DNA of 41,668 nt, taken from Rickettsiales bacterium (GTDB lineage: Bacteria; Pseudomonadota; Alphaproteobacteria; Rickettsiales; UBA1997). The position numbers and the translations under genes are program-made. The stretch lies in the NCBI GenBank assembly GCA_017620845.1, contig JAGAUJ010000009.1, positions 1-41,668 of the forward strand, given 5' to 3'. This document shows, in pieces, positions 16,758 to 25,290 of the stretch. The notes beneath the pieces are model-generated. The model was not told where the DNA came from and searched no databases. It saw only the letters and a program-made list of their open reading frames with translations. Position 1 is the first letter of the stretch, and every line of letters starts with the position of its first letter.

Positions 16758-18266
16758 ATGGGTGGAAAAAATAATATAAATATTGGATTTGAAAAACAAA
16801 TTTGGAATGCAGCTTGTGAACTTTGGGGACATATTCCCGCTGCAGATTACAGAAAAGTAATTATTGGACTTATCTTTTTACGCTATATTTCTTTCGCTTT
16901 TGAGAAAAGATATAATCAATTAATTGCTGAAGGTGATGGTTTTGAGGACGATAAAGACGCTTATATTGAAGAAAATATCTTCTTTGTTCCCGAAAAAGCA
17001 CGTTGGAGTACAATTGCTGCAGCCGCTCATACTCCAGAAATTGGAATAGTAATTGATGAAGCAATGCGTGCAATTGAATCTGAAAACGCAGTTTTAAAAA
17101 ACGTTCTACCCAAAAATTATGCCAATCAAGACCTTGATAAGCGAGTTCTTGGAAATGTTGTTGACTTATTCACTAATAACATTGATATGTCAGGCACAGA
17201 TGAAGATAAAGACTTACTTGGCAGAACTTACGAATATTGCATTGCACAATTTGCCGCATACGAAGGCACCAAAGGTGGTGAGTTTTACACTCCATCAAGT
17301 ATTGTTAAAACAATTGTTGAAGTATTAAAACCATTTAATAATTGCCGAGTATATGATCCAGCTTGCGGTTCCGGTGGTATGTTTGTTCAATCAGTTAAGT
17401 TTTTACAAGCACACAGCGGTAATAGAAATTGTATATCTGTTTATGGACAAGAATCAAATGCTGACACTTGGAAGATGGCAAAAATGAATATGGCCATTCG
17501 CGGAATTGATGCTAATTTTGGGCCTTATCAAGCAGATACTTTTTTTAATGATTTACACCCGCAACTAAAAGCTGATTTTATTATGGCAAATCCTCCATTT
17601 AACCTTTCTAACTGGGGGCAAGACAAATTACTTGATGATGTGCGTTGGAAATATGGTATTCCACCAGCAGGAAATGCTAACTATGCTTGGATTCAACACA
17701 TGATACATCACTTGGCACCAAATGGTAAGATTGGTCTTGTGCTTGCAAATGGTGCTTTATCAACACAAACAAGTGGTGAAGGAGAAATAAGAAAACATAT
17801 TATTGAGGATGATTTAATAGAAGGTATTATTGCACTTCCATCACAACTATTTTATAGCGTAACAATTCCGGTTACTTTATGGTTTATAAGTAAAAACAAA
17901 CGGCAAAAAGGCAAAACAGTTTTTATAGATGCTCGCAAAATGGGATTTATGGTAGATCGTAAACACCGCGACTTTACAGATGCTGATATTAAAAAAATTG
18001 CTGACACATTTACTGCTTTTCAAGAAGGTGAATTAGAAGATACAAAAGGTTTTTGCGCTGTTGCCTCAATTCAAGATATTGCAAAACAAGATTACATCTT
18101 AACCCCTGGTCGTTATGTTGGAATTGAAGAGCAGGAGGATGATGGCGAAGTTTTTGAAGATAAGATGAAACGCTTGACTTCTGAACTTTCTGTTATGTTT
18201 GAACAGTCTAATGTATTGCAAGAAGAAATTAAAGATAAACTTAAAGCTATAGGGTGGGAGGTGTAG
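16758..18266 (+). CDS. hsdM: Type I R-M methyltransferase subunit HsdM
   Basis: Adenine-N6 methyltransferase of a Type I R-M complex (HsdM2S modifies, HsdR2M2S cuts). The 502-residue length is normal. The N-terminal HsdM domain has the pattern YRKVIIGLIFLRYISFAFE (about residues 35-53). Motif I (DPACGSGGMF) is at about 199-208 and motif IV NPPFNLSNW at about 278-286, the gamma-class order. The gene has the AAAGAGG binding site and is first in a four-gene operon. Arginine codons are often CGT or CGC (for example CGTTGG, CGCGAC), in contrast with the AGA-dominated flanking genes, which suggests recent acquisition. Confidence 0.96.
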   Translation: MGGKNNINIGFEKQIWNAACELWGHIPAADYRKVIIGLIFLRYISFAFEKRYNQLIAEGDGFEDDKDAYIEENIFFVPEKARWSTIAAAAHTPEIGIVIDEAMRAIESENAVLKNVLPKNYANQDLDKRVLGNVVDLFTNNIDMSGTDEDKDLLGRTYEYCIAQFAAYEGTKGGEFYTPSSIVKTIVEVLKPFNNCRVYDPACGSGGMFVQSVKFLQAHSGNRNCISVYGQESNADTWKMAKMNMAIRGIDANFGPYQADTFFNDLHPQLKADFIMANPPFNLSNWGQDKLLDDVRWKYGIPPAGNANYAWIQHMIHHLAPNGKIGLVLANGALSTQTSGEGEIRKHIIEDDLIEGIIALPSQLFYSVTIPVTLWFISKNKRQKGKTVFIDARKMGFMVDRKHRDFTDADIKKIADTFTAFQEGELEDTKGFCAVASIQDIAKQDYILTPGRYVGIEEQEDDGEVFEDKMKRLTSELSVMFEQSNVLQEEIKDKLKAIGWEV

Positions 18267-18268
18267 TT

Positions 18269-19411
18269 ATGATTGAATGGCAAGAAGTTAAATTATGGGA
18301 CGTTTGTAAAGTCATAGGTGGAGGAACACCTAGTACTAAAAATTGCGATTTTTGGAATGGGAATATACCTTGGCTAACTCCTAAAGATTTATCGGGTTAT
18401 AATAATCGATATATTACCAAAGGAGAACGAAATATAACGCAAGAAGGCCTTAAAAATAGTAGTGCTCGTATATTACCTAAAGGGAGTGTTTTGTTAACAA
18501 GTCGCGCTCCTATTGGTTATGTAGCAATTGCAAAAAATGATCTTTGTACTAACCAAGGATTTAAAAGTCTTGTATTAAAAGAAGGATATTATCCCGAATT
18601 TTTTTATTATTTACTAAAAAATAATATCGAGTACATTATAGGGATGGGATCTGGTTCAACTTTTGCGGAAATATCTGGTACACAAGTTAAAAATTTAGAG
18701 TTCACAATTCCACCATTAGACATTCAACAGAAAATAGCTGAGGTGTTGGGTGCATTGGATGATAAAATTGAGCTGAATAATAAGATAAATAATAATTTAG
18801 AACAACAGGCTCAAGCTTTGTTTGACGAGCATTTTCCTTCGGTATCTACAGGCGAAATAAATATTGGTAAATATATTTCACCTAAGAGAGGTAAAAATTT
18901 ATTATCAAAGGATGCTGTTAGTGGAAAAGTACCTGTCGTTGCAGGTGGTCTATCTCCCTCAACATATCATAATACCGCAAATACAACATCTCCCGTTATA
19001 ACTATATCCGCTTCAGGTGCAAATGCTGGATATGTACATTTATGGCATATTCCTGTTTGGTCTTCAGATTCATCTTTTATAGATAGTAAGATGACCCCTT
19101 ATGTTTATTTTTGGTTTATAATGTTAAAAAAACGTCAAAAGGAGATTTTTGACTCCCAAACAGGTTCGGCACAGCCACATATTTATCCGCAACATATAGA
19201 AGTAATGCCTATTTCTGAATTGGATATGGAGCGCGTGAAAAAATATAATAATGAAATAACTCCAATGTTTAATTTAATTGGAAGAAACATAGAAGAAAAC
19301 ACGCAACTTGCGCAGTTGCGAGATACGTTATTGCCGAAACTCATGAGTGGGGAAATTGATGTTTCAAAAGTTAACATTTCAGCTGATAAATTATCATTTA
19401 ATGAGGAGTAG
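18269..19411 (+). CDS. hsdS: Type I R-M specificity subunit HsdS
   Basis: HsdS recognises the bipartite DNA target. I place the start at ATG 18269, 2 bp after the hsdM stop and behind GGGAGG, rather than at the upstream in-frame codon 18254. The 380-residue chain has two target-recognition domains (about residues 1-150 and 190-330). Each is followed by a conserved helix: IPPLDIQQKIAEVLGALDDK at about 150-169, and IGRNIEENTQLAQLRDTLLP near 335-355 ending PKLMSGEIDV. Two full domains mean a normal bipartite specificity. I see no inverted hsdS copy nearby that could shuffle it. Confidence 0.93.
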   Translation: MIEWQEVKLWDVCKVIGGGTPSTKNCDFWNGNIPWLTPKDLSGYNNRYITKGERNITQEGLKNSSARILPKGSVLLTSRAPIGYVAIAKNDLCTNQGFKSLVLKEGYYPEFFYYLLKNNIEYIIGMGSGSTFAEISGTQVKNLEFTIPPLDIQQKIAEVLGALDDKIELNNKINNNLEQQAQALFDEHFPSVSTGEINIGKYISPKRGKNLLSKDAVSGKVPVVAGGLSPSTYHNTANTTSPVITISASGANAGYVHLWHIPVWSSDSSFIDSKMTPYVYFWFIMLKKRQKEIFDSQTGSAQPHIYPQHIEVMPISELDMERVKKYNNEITPMFNLIGRNIEENTQLAQLRDTLLPKLMSGEIDVSKVNISADKLSFNEE

Positions 19412-19413
19412 TC

Positions 19414-20277
19414 ATGGTTCGAAAAAATATTTTTGAAATTTTAGAAAGTAAGTATGATATTGAAAAAGAATTTAATGCAATCAATAAATTATTTTCTGAA
19501 CCTAGTATTGTTGCTTATATGAATTATGATCAAGGTCAATTGGTACCTTTAGAACTTGCTGTAAATTCTATGTGCTTTTATTCTTGGAAACAACGCTGTG
19601 GATGTATCAGTTTAGCGGATATGCGTGAAAAATTAGAAATTGATAAAAGAGATTATTCAAATAAAAACGATATGATTATTTGTTTAGAGTACTTTTGTAA
19701 CATTATACATTTAGCTAATACAAAATTGTATTACAATAATTTTTTAATAGCCAATTCTTATCAAAAAACAAAGGAATTTGTTATGCTTGAAAAAAACATA
19801 GAGTTGTTATTAGAACACATAAACTACAAAAAAGTCGTATTTAATGAGCTAGAAAAGGTTATTTTAGTACCTAAAAATCCCGCTGCTACAGCAGTAGCAG
19901 AAATATCTTCTGAAGCTACATCAATGGCAATTTTAATGTACAATCATGCATCACTAAAAGGACAATTAGCAGAAAAGAAAGATCTTTTACGTCGTATTGC
20001 TCAAGAATATGAACCGTTATTGGATAAACCAATAGATGGATATACAGAATATTTTAAAACTTCAAATAATATGTTGAATAATTTAGATATTCGCCATAAT
20101 AACAAAGCAGGTAAAAAGAAAAATGCCTTAGCAACAAGTTTAAACAATGAAGAATTAGAAACTTGGTATGATGAACTTTATCAGTTGCTTTTATTTTGTG
20201 TTTTGATAAAGGATAATAAAGATCGCAAAGATAAAATAGCAGAATTTCTCAAAGGCTTACAGGAGAAAAAATCATGA
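19414..20277 (+). CDS. Unknown protein embedded between hsdS and hsdR
   Basis: I do not recognise this 287-residue protein. It has no signal peptide, membrane segment, nucleotide-binding loop or clear nuclease motif. It appears mainly helical, with a centre rich in Ala and Ser (about residues 155-175: AATAVAEISSEATSMAIL), a helical stretch GQLAEKKDLLRRIAQEYEPLLD after it, and a charged C-terminus. ATG 19414 follows GAGGAG directly after the hsdS stop, and its last bases overlap the hsdR ATG (ATGA), so its product is made together with the R-M subunits. It shares the CGT/CGC codon habit of the operon. A role in controlling or assisting restriction, or in companion defence, is possible but unproven. 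Confidence 0.8.
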   Translation: MVRKNIFEILESKYDIEKEFNAINKLFSEPSIVAYMNYDQGQLVPLELAVNSMCFYSWKQRCGCISLADMREKLEIDKRDYSNKNDMIICLEYFCNIIHLANTKLYYNNFLIANSYQKTKEFVMLEKNIELLLEHINYKKVVFNELEKVILVPKNPAATAVAEISSEATSMAILMYNHASLKGQLAEKKDLLRRIAQEYEPLLDKPIDGYTEYFKTSNNMLNNLDIRHNNKAGKKKNALATSLNNEELETWYDELYQLLLFCVLIKDNKDRKDKIAEFLKGLQEKKS

Positions 20278-23200
20278 TCTATACAAACCCCGTAAATGAA
20301 GACGCTTATGAAAACTCGGTTATAGAGTTATTTGAAAATATGGGATATACTCATGTCTATGGGCCAGATATTGAGGATAGGGATTTTTATTCTCCTTTGT
20401 ATGAAGATGTGCTTATTGATGCTCTTTATAAAATAAACCACAAATTACCAGAAAGTGCCATTAAAGAAGCTTTATACAAACTTAAAAACTTTGAAAATGC
20501 CGAATTAGTTCAAAAAAACGAACTTTTTATGGATTATCTTCAAAATGGTATTGCCGTCCACTATGTAGAAAATGGTGAACCTAAAGATACTATTGTTTAT
20601 TTGATGGATTATGAAAAGCCAAACAATAACTCATTTATTATAGCTAATCAATGGACTTTTATTGAAAATAGTAATAAAAGACCGGATGTTTTGTTGTTTA
20701 TTAATGGTCTTCCTTTGGTTTTGATGGAATTAAAATCTCCTTCTCGTGAGGAAACTGATGTTTCAGAGGCTTATCGTCAAATTCAAAATTATAAACACGA
20801 AATTCCTTCAATGTTTATTTATAATGCAATTTGTGTTATGAGCGACTTATTGCAGTCAAAGGCAGGAACAATTACATCTAGTGAAGATCGTTTTATGGAG
20901 TGGAAAACTGTTGATGGTAATTATGAAAATACTAAATATGCTCAATTTGATACATTTTTTAAGGGGATTTTTAAAAAAGAACACTTGCTTGATATTTTAA
21001 AGAATTTTATCTGTTTTTCTAATGAACAAAAATGTTCCGCTAAAATTTTGGCTGGATATCATCAATATTTTGCGGTTAAAAAAGCAATTGTTTCTACTAA
21101 AAAAGCGATTGAAACAGATGGTAAAGGTGGTGTGTTTTGGCATACTCAAGGTAGTGGTAAATCTTTATCAATGGTTTTTTATGCTCAATTATTGCAAAAG
21201 ACACTTAATAGTCCAACTATTGTTGTTTTAACAGATAGAAATGATTTAGATGAACAGTTGTATGGTCAGTTTTTAAAATGTAAAGATTTTTTAAGACAAA
21301 CACCGGTGCAAGCGGAAAGTCGCACACATTTAAAACAACTCTTAAATGGTATTAAAGCAAACGGTATTTTCTTTACCACTATGCAAAAATTTGAAGAATC
21401 GGAAGAGCCTCTTTCAACTCGTCGTAATATTATTGTTATGGCTGATGAGGCACATCGTGGACAATATGGATTGTCTGAAAAAATTGATGTTCAAACTGGT
21501 AAAATAAAAACAGGCGCGGCTCGTGTTATTCGTAATTCTTTGCCAAATGCAACATATATTGGCTTTACTGGCACACCGATTTCTTCTAAAGATAAAAATA
21601 CTCGTGAAGTATTTGGTAATTATATTGATGTTTATGATATGACGCAGGCGGTGGAAGATGGTGCAACTCGTCCGGTTTATTATGAAAGTCGTGTTATTAA
21701 GTTACATTTAAAATCTGAAATATTAAATCAAATTGATGCAGAATATGATTTAATGGCTAATAATGCAGATCCGGAAGTAATAGAGAAAAGTAAACAAGAA
21801 CTTGGAAAAATGGAAACTATCCTTGGTGACGATAGTACTATTAATTCGTTAGTTTCTGATATTTTAGATCACTATGAAAATAACCGTGCTGATTTATTAA
21901 CTGGTAAAGCAATGGTTGTAGCTTATTCTCGCCCAATTGCACTTAAAATTTATCGTAAAATATTAGAACTTCGCCCATCTTGGAAAGAAAAAATTGCTGT
22001 TGTTATGACATCTAGTAATAATGATCCGGAAGATTGGCGCGAAATTATAGGAAATAAAAACTATAAGGATGAATTAGCTCGTAAATTTAAGGATGATAAT
22101 GATCCTCTTAAAATTGTGATTGTTGTTGATATGTGGTTAACTGGTTTTGATGTGCCATCACTTGCGACAATGTATGTATATAAACCAATGTCAGGTCATA
22201 ATTTGATGCAAGCAATTGCTCGTGTAAATAGGGTATTTAAAGATAAAGAGGGTGGATTAGTGGTAGATTATGTTGGTATTGCTGTGGCATTAAAACAAGC
22301 TATGAATGATTATACAATTCGTGATAAGAAAAATTATGGTGATCCAGATATTGGTAAGGTTGCATATCCTAAATTTTTGGAAAAATTAAGTATCTGTAGA
22401 GACTTATTGCATGGGTTTGATTATAGTAATTTTGCCACAGGTTCTAATCTGGATCGTGCAAAAATAATTAGTGGCGCTGTAAACTTCATAGTTGATAGAG
22501 ACAAAGAAAAGCAAAAAGAGGCATTTATAAAAGAAGCATTACTTTTACATCAAGCATTGTCTTTGTGTTCATCTTTGGTTGATGAAAAATTACGTATTGA
22601 GGCTGCATTTATGGAGGCTGTTCGTGTTCTTGTGTTGCGGTTGACAAATACTGGAGTTGATAAAAAAATATCATTGCAGGAAATGAACGCTAAAATTAAT
22701 GAGCTTTTAAAACAAAGTATTAAAAGTGATGGAGTAATTAATCTTTTTTCTGATATTAAAGAAAAGTTCTCACTTTTTGATCCAAAGTTTTTGGAAGAAA
22801 TATCAAAAATGAAAGAGAAAAATTTTGCTGTTGAATTGTTAAAAAAACTTATCGCTGAGCAAATTTTGATCTATCGTAAAACTAATGTAGTAAAATCAGA
22901 AAGATTTAGTGAGATAATTCAAGAAGTGATGAATCGCTATCTTAATGGAATGCTTACTAATGAGCAAGTAATTGAAGAGCTGTTAAAATTGGCAAAACAA
23001 ATTGTAACTGCTGACAAAGATGGTGAAAATTTAGGTTTAACGTCTGATGAGATGGCTTTTTATGATGCTTTAACAAAACCACAGGCCGTTAAAGATTTTT
23101 ATGAAAATGAAGAGTTGATTGCAATTACTAAAGAGTTAACCGATACTCTTCGTAAGAATAAAACTATTGATTGGCAAAAACGTGAGGGTGCTAGGGCTAA

Positions 23201-23324
23201 AATGCGTATGCTTGTTAAAAAATTACTTAAAAAACATAAATATCCACCGGATGGTGTTGAAGATGCTGTTCAGGTTGTGGTGATGCAGTGTGAACTTTGG
23301 ACTGATAATGTTATGGAGGTATAA
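20274..23324 (+). CDS. hsdR: Type I R-M restriction/translocase subunit HsdR
   Basis: HsdR is the motor and endonuclease of the Type I complex. The 1016-residue length is normal. The PD-(D/E)xK nuclease core is at about residues 137-160 (RPDVLLFINGLP then VLMELKSP), Walker A HTQGSGKS at about 289-296, DEAH at about 391-394, TGTPI at about 432-436, and the helicase C-terminal block (MQAIARVNRVFKDKEGGLVVDYVG) near 645-670. All core residues are present, so restriction should work. The start overlaps the previous stop by 4 bp (ATGA). After its stop the sequence becomes degenerate, marking the edge of the intact operon. Confidence 0.96.
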   Translation: MIYTNPVNEDAYENSVIELFENMGYTHVYGPDIEDRDFYSPLYEDVLIDALYKINHKLPESAIKEALYKLKNFENAELVQKNELFMDYLQNGIAVHYVENGEPKDTIVYLMDYEKPNNNSFIIANQWTFIENSNKRPDVLLFINGLPLVLMELKSPSREETDVSEAYRQIQNYKHEIPSMFIYNAICVMSDLLQSKAGTITSSEDRFMEWKTVDGNYENTKYAQFDTFFKGIFKKEHLLDILKNFICFSNEQKCSAKILAGYHQYFAVKKAIVSTKKAIETDGKGGVFWHTQGSGKSLSMVFYAQLLQKTLNSPTIVVLTDRNDLDEQLYGQFLKCKDFLRQTPVQAESRTHLKQLLNGIKANGIFFTTMQKFEESEEPLSTRRNIIVMADEAHRGQYGLSEKIDVQTGKIKTGAARVIRNSLPNATYIGFTGTPISSKDKNTREVFGNYIDVYDMTQAVEDGATRPVYYESRVIKLHLKSEILNQIDAEYDLMANNADPEVIEKSKQELGKMETILGDDSTINSLVSDILDHYENNRADLLTGKAMVVAYSRPIALKIYRKILELRPSWKEKIAVVMTSSNNDPEDWREIIGNKNYKDELARKFKDDNDPLKIVIVVDMWLTGFDVPSLATMYVYKPMSGHNLMQAIARVNRVFKDKEGGLVVDYVGIAVALKQAMNDYTIRDKKNYGDPDIGKVAYPKFLEKLSICRDLLHGFDYSNFATGSNLDRAKIISGAVNFIVDRDKEKQKEAFIKEALLLHQALSLCSSLVDEKLRIEAAFMEAVRVLVLRLTNTGVDKKISLQEMNAKINELLKQSIKSDGVINLFSDIKEKFSLFDPKFLEEISKMKEKNFAVELLKKLIAEQILIYRKTNVVKSERFSEIIQEVMNRYLNGMLTNEQVIEELLKLAKQIVTADKDGENLGLTSDEMAFYDALTKPQAVKDFYENEELIAITKELTDTLRKNKTIDWQKREGARAKMRMLVKKLLKKHKYPPDGVEDAVQVVVMQCELWTDNVMEV

Positions 23325-23326
23325 TT

Positions 23327-23453
23327 ATTAAGGTTTTGTTTGTTTGTCTTGGGAATAATTCTAGATATATACTTAATTAAAAGTGTAGCAGAAAAATTAA
23401 AGGGTGAAAAAGATTTAAAAAATGTTTACTTATATGATATGATAGATTATTAA
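23327..23453 (+). pseudogene. Possible relic of a low-molecular-weight phosphatase-like gene
   Basis: The first frame gives KVLFVCLGNNSR, a CX5R start like low-molecular-weight tyrosine phosphatases, then a stop. A second frame continues as IKSVAEKLKGEKDLKNVYL up to TAA 23451, as if one frameshift separates two parts of one small gene. There is no ATG. The match is short and could be chance. Confidence 0.3.
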
Positions 23454-23819
23454 ATTGATATGTGTGTAAATCACAACTTTAAGTGAAATAACAATGCGTC
23501 CACACATCAATTTAGTATTCTAACTGTAAAACAAATTCTCTCAAATATCAAGGACTTTTACGGCAATAATGCACTGGAAAGTTATTAAAATCTTTAAATA
23601 TTAATATTAAGATGGGAAGTTTAAGGTTTTATACCATATTTAGTATATAACTTTTTATCTTTATTTTTCAAGAGTTTTGAGAATTAAAAAGTGAGATTGT
23701 AGTTAAATATAAACAAAAAAAGAAAATGGAAAAAAATAAATAATACTTACAGACACTACTAACTTCTATTAAGTTAAATATACTTTATAATTTTATCAAT
23801 AATAATATATAATAATACC
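23454..23819. other. Decayed intergenic DNA after the Type I operon
   Basis: About 365 bp with no usable gene. One 30-codon open piece near 23490-23590 ends ILSNIKDFYGNNALESY and stops, and has coding-like composition but no start. I read this as relic DNA. No transposase fragment or tRNA-end repeat is visible. Confidence 0.4.
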
Positions 23820-24251
23820 ATGACTACAAATAATAACAACAATAACAACAATAATAATAATACCTTCTTCTTTTCTACTTTAAGTGAACAACAATTAAAC
23901 ACAGTTCACAAAGACTTAAACATATTAGCACACGAAGTATTAAAAATAAGTCCAATAGATTTTTCTATAACTTGCGGATATAGAAGTGAATTATACCAAA
24001 AGAAATTATATAATGAAGGTAAAAGTAAAACACTTAATTCTAAACATACACAGTGTAAAGCAATAGACTTTGTCTCCTATATAAATAATAAACAAGATTT
24101 TACTGCAATTAAAGAAGCTTATATAATAACTGGTTTATTTATAGCAAAATCAAAAGAATTAGATATAAAAATAAGAACAGGTGCCTTATGGAATTATGAT
24201 AATACAAAAGAGAATATGTTTGAGGATGTGTGGCGTGTGGAGATGGGGTAG
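23820..24251 (+). CDS. M15-type peptidase (endolysin-like) with an 11-Asn run, probably impaired
   Basis: A 143-residue protein resembling the phage-type M15 family (D-Ala-D-Ala carboxypeptidase/L-Ala-D-Glu endopeptidase fold) that cuts peptidoglycan. The hallmark GYRSELYQKKLYNEGKSKT followed by SKHTQCKAIDF (about residues 77-87) carries the His and Asp zinc ligands; the usual G before A is changed to C-K. The closing 'W..PHFE' motif reads DVWRVEM, so the third zinc histidine is absent and the active site looks incomplete. Residues 4-14 are eleven Asn encoded by AAT/AAC triplets. No signal peptide, as for phage endolysins. Together with the small lipoprotein downstream it may be the remains of a prophage lysis module. 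Confidence 0.65.
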   Translation: MTTNNNNNNNNNNNTFFFSTLSEQQLNTVHKDLNILAHEVLKISPIDFSITCGYRSELYQKKLYNEGKSKTLNSKHTQCKAIDFVSYINNKQDFTAIKEAYIITGLFIAKSKELDIKIRTGALWNYDNTKENMFEDVWRVEMG

Positions 24252-24424
24252 AAACGATTAAGAGTTAAAAATAATAATGTAAAATATAACACATTCATGA
24301 TTTAAATTAATTAAAAATTATAAATAAATGATTTATAATAAAATTATAAAAATTAATTGGTTTTATTATATCAGTAATACTACAATTAGACAAACATACA
24401 TATAATACTGTTTTATCATTCAGT

Positions 24425-24589
24425 ATGATGAATGGTATTGATTTAAGTAAATTTGTTTTAAAACCAGTTAGTCAACAAATAACAGAAACTGAATATTTAA
24501 CAAAATCAAAAGTAAATAAAAAACATTTAGATAATTCTATAAAAGAAGTTGAAAGTGGAGAGACTATAAGTTTAGAGGAATTGTTGTAA
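24425..24589 (+). CDS. Short antitoxin of a RelB/YefM-like pair, N-terminally reduced
   Basis: A 54-residue frame starting at the double ATG 24425/24428 and ending LDNSIKEVESGETISLEELL, a typical antitoxin C-terminus ('S...l..GeTi...eL'). Its stop overlaps the toxin ATG by one base (TAATG). It lacks room for the normal YefM N-terminal DNA-binding domain, and the frame upstream is open only to a TAA at 24347 with no other ATG, so it is either a short form or a truncated gene. Confidence 0.55.
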   Translation: MMNGIDLSKFVLKPVSQQITETEYLTKSKVNKKHLDNSIKEVESGETISLEELL

Positions 24590-24846
24590 TGAGAAAAGTT
24601 ATTTTATCTAAATCAGCCGGAAAAGATTTTGTAAAAATTAAAGAAACAGATAAATCACTTTTAACAAAAATACTTACTTTAATAGGTGATATACAACAAC
24701 ACCCATTTACTGGACTTGGTAAACCAGAACCTTTAACTGGTAATTATTCTGGTTATTAGTTAAGAAGAATTACAAAAGAACATAGATTGGTCTATAAAGT
24801 TGATAATGATTTTATAACGATAGTTCAATGTAAATATCATTATTAA
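24589..24846 (+). pseudogene. yoeB: YoeB-type toxin gene broken by an amber codon
   Basis: YoeB is a ribosome-dependent mRNA interferase. The frame reads KPEPLTGNYSGY, then TAG at 24757-24759 (codon 57), then LRRITKEHRLVYKV and ITIVQCKYHY to TAA 24846. YoeB proteins have Trp directly after SGY, so this is a TGG-to-TAG nonsense change. The rest, including the catalytic Arg of EHRLVY and the terminal HY, is intact at the normal 85 codons. Truncation removes the catalytic C-terminus, so the toxin should be dead; loss of toxin while the antitoxin persists is a common decay path. Confidence 0.85.
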
Positions 24847-24852
24847 TTATTA

Positions 24853-25044
24853 TTACTCCCCATTCACCATCCTCACAACTCCCCTCAACTCACCATAATC
24901 AATGAGCATTTTATCAACAATATCAACATTATTGTTTTCTAAAAACTTAATTAAATCTTCTTGCTCTTCTGTTGTATATATTTGTAAAGGAATATATACT
25001 TTACCACCACATGCGGAGCAAGAAGACAATAACACACAAATCAT
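24853..25044 (-). CDS. Small lipoprotein-like protein, possible outer spanin remnant
   Basis: A 63-residue frame starting MICVLLSSCSACGGKVYIPL. LLSSC resembles a lipobox, but only eight residues precede the cysteine and no positive charge, so the signal peptide is short or truncated; a stop lies immediately upstream. The later part (YTTEEQEDLIKFLENN...DYGELRGVVR) resembles the C-terminal helix of small phage lysis lipoproteins of the Rz1/spanin kind. That link is inference, helped by the endolysin-like gene 600 bp away. There is no clear Shine-Dalgarno. The leftward promoter at 25215-25187 would transcribe it. Chance open frame is possible. Confidence 0.4.
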   Translation of the reverse strand: MICVLLSSCSACGGKVYIPLQIYTTEEQEDLIKFLENNNVDIVDKMLIDYGELRGVVRMVNGE

Positions 25045-25126
25045 CTAATATATTAATAATACACATATATAACACAAGAAAACGTCAACAAAACCTATAT
25101 GAATTTTGAGTTATAATAATATTTAT

Positions 25127-25173
25127 AATTTATGCACCGTTTTTTATGCACCAAAATACACATTTTGGTGCAT
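25127..25173. repeat. Left palindromic site upstream of Type III system 2
   Basis: Perfect 12-bp arms ATGCACCAAAAT (25146-25157) and ATTTTGGTGCAT (25162-25173) flank an asymmetric 4-bp core ACAC. Just left of it is a half site AATTTATGCACCG (25127-25139), repeated inverted at 25218-25230. Short arms around an asymmetric core are the layout of tyrosine-recombinase sites, but also of strong operators. Confidence 0.75.
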
Positions 25174-25186
25174 AATTCTAATAATT

Positions 25187-25215
25187 ATGATAAATAAAGA
25201 TTTTTTTAAAGTCAA
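25187..25215 (-). promoter_or_regulatory. Near-consensus promoter pointing away from Type III system 2
   Basis: On the minus strand, -35 TTGACT (25215-25210), exactly 17-bp spacer, -10 TATCAT (25192-25187). It is one of the best sigma-70-like promoters in the window, lies between the two inverted palindromic sites and fires leftward. Inversion of the segment would place it about 65 bp before the mod ATG in the right direction. Confidence 0.6.
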
Positions 25216-25290
25216 TACGGTGCATAAATTAATAAATTCTCTAATTTTTATTATTTATAAAATAATGTAATACTGCATCTCTGCTGTCAT

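Noticed and set aside
15771..23500. Attachment-site duplication of the tRNA-Thr 3' end bounding the Type I block
   Set aside because: I searched by eye for a copy of the tRNA end (CAATGGCACCA) downstream of hsdR and found none; no integrase gene is present. A tRNA-targeted island remains only a suggestion.
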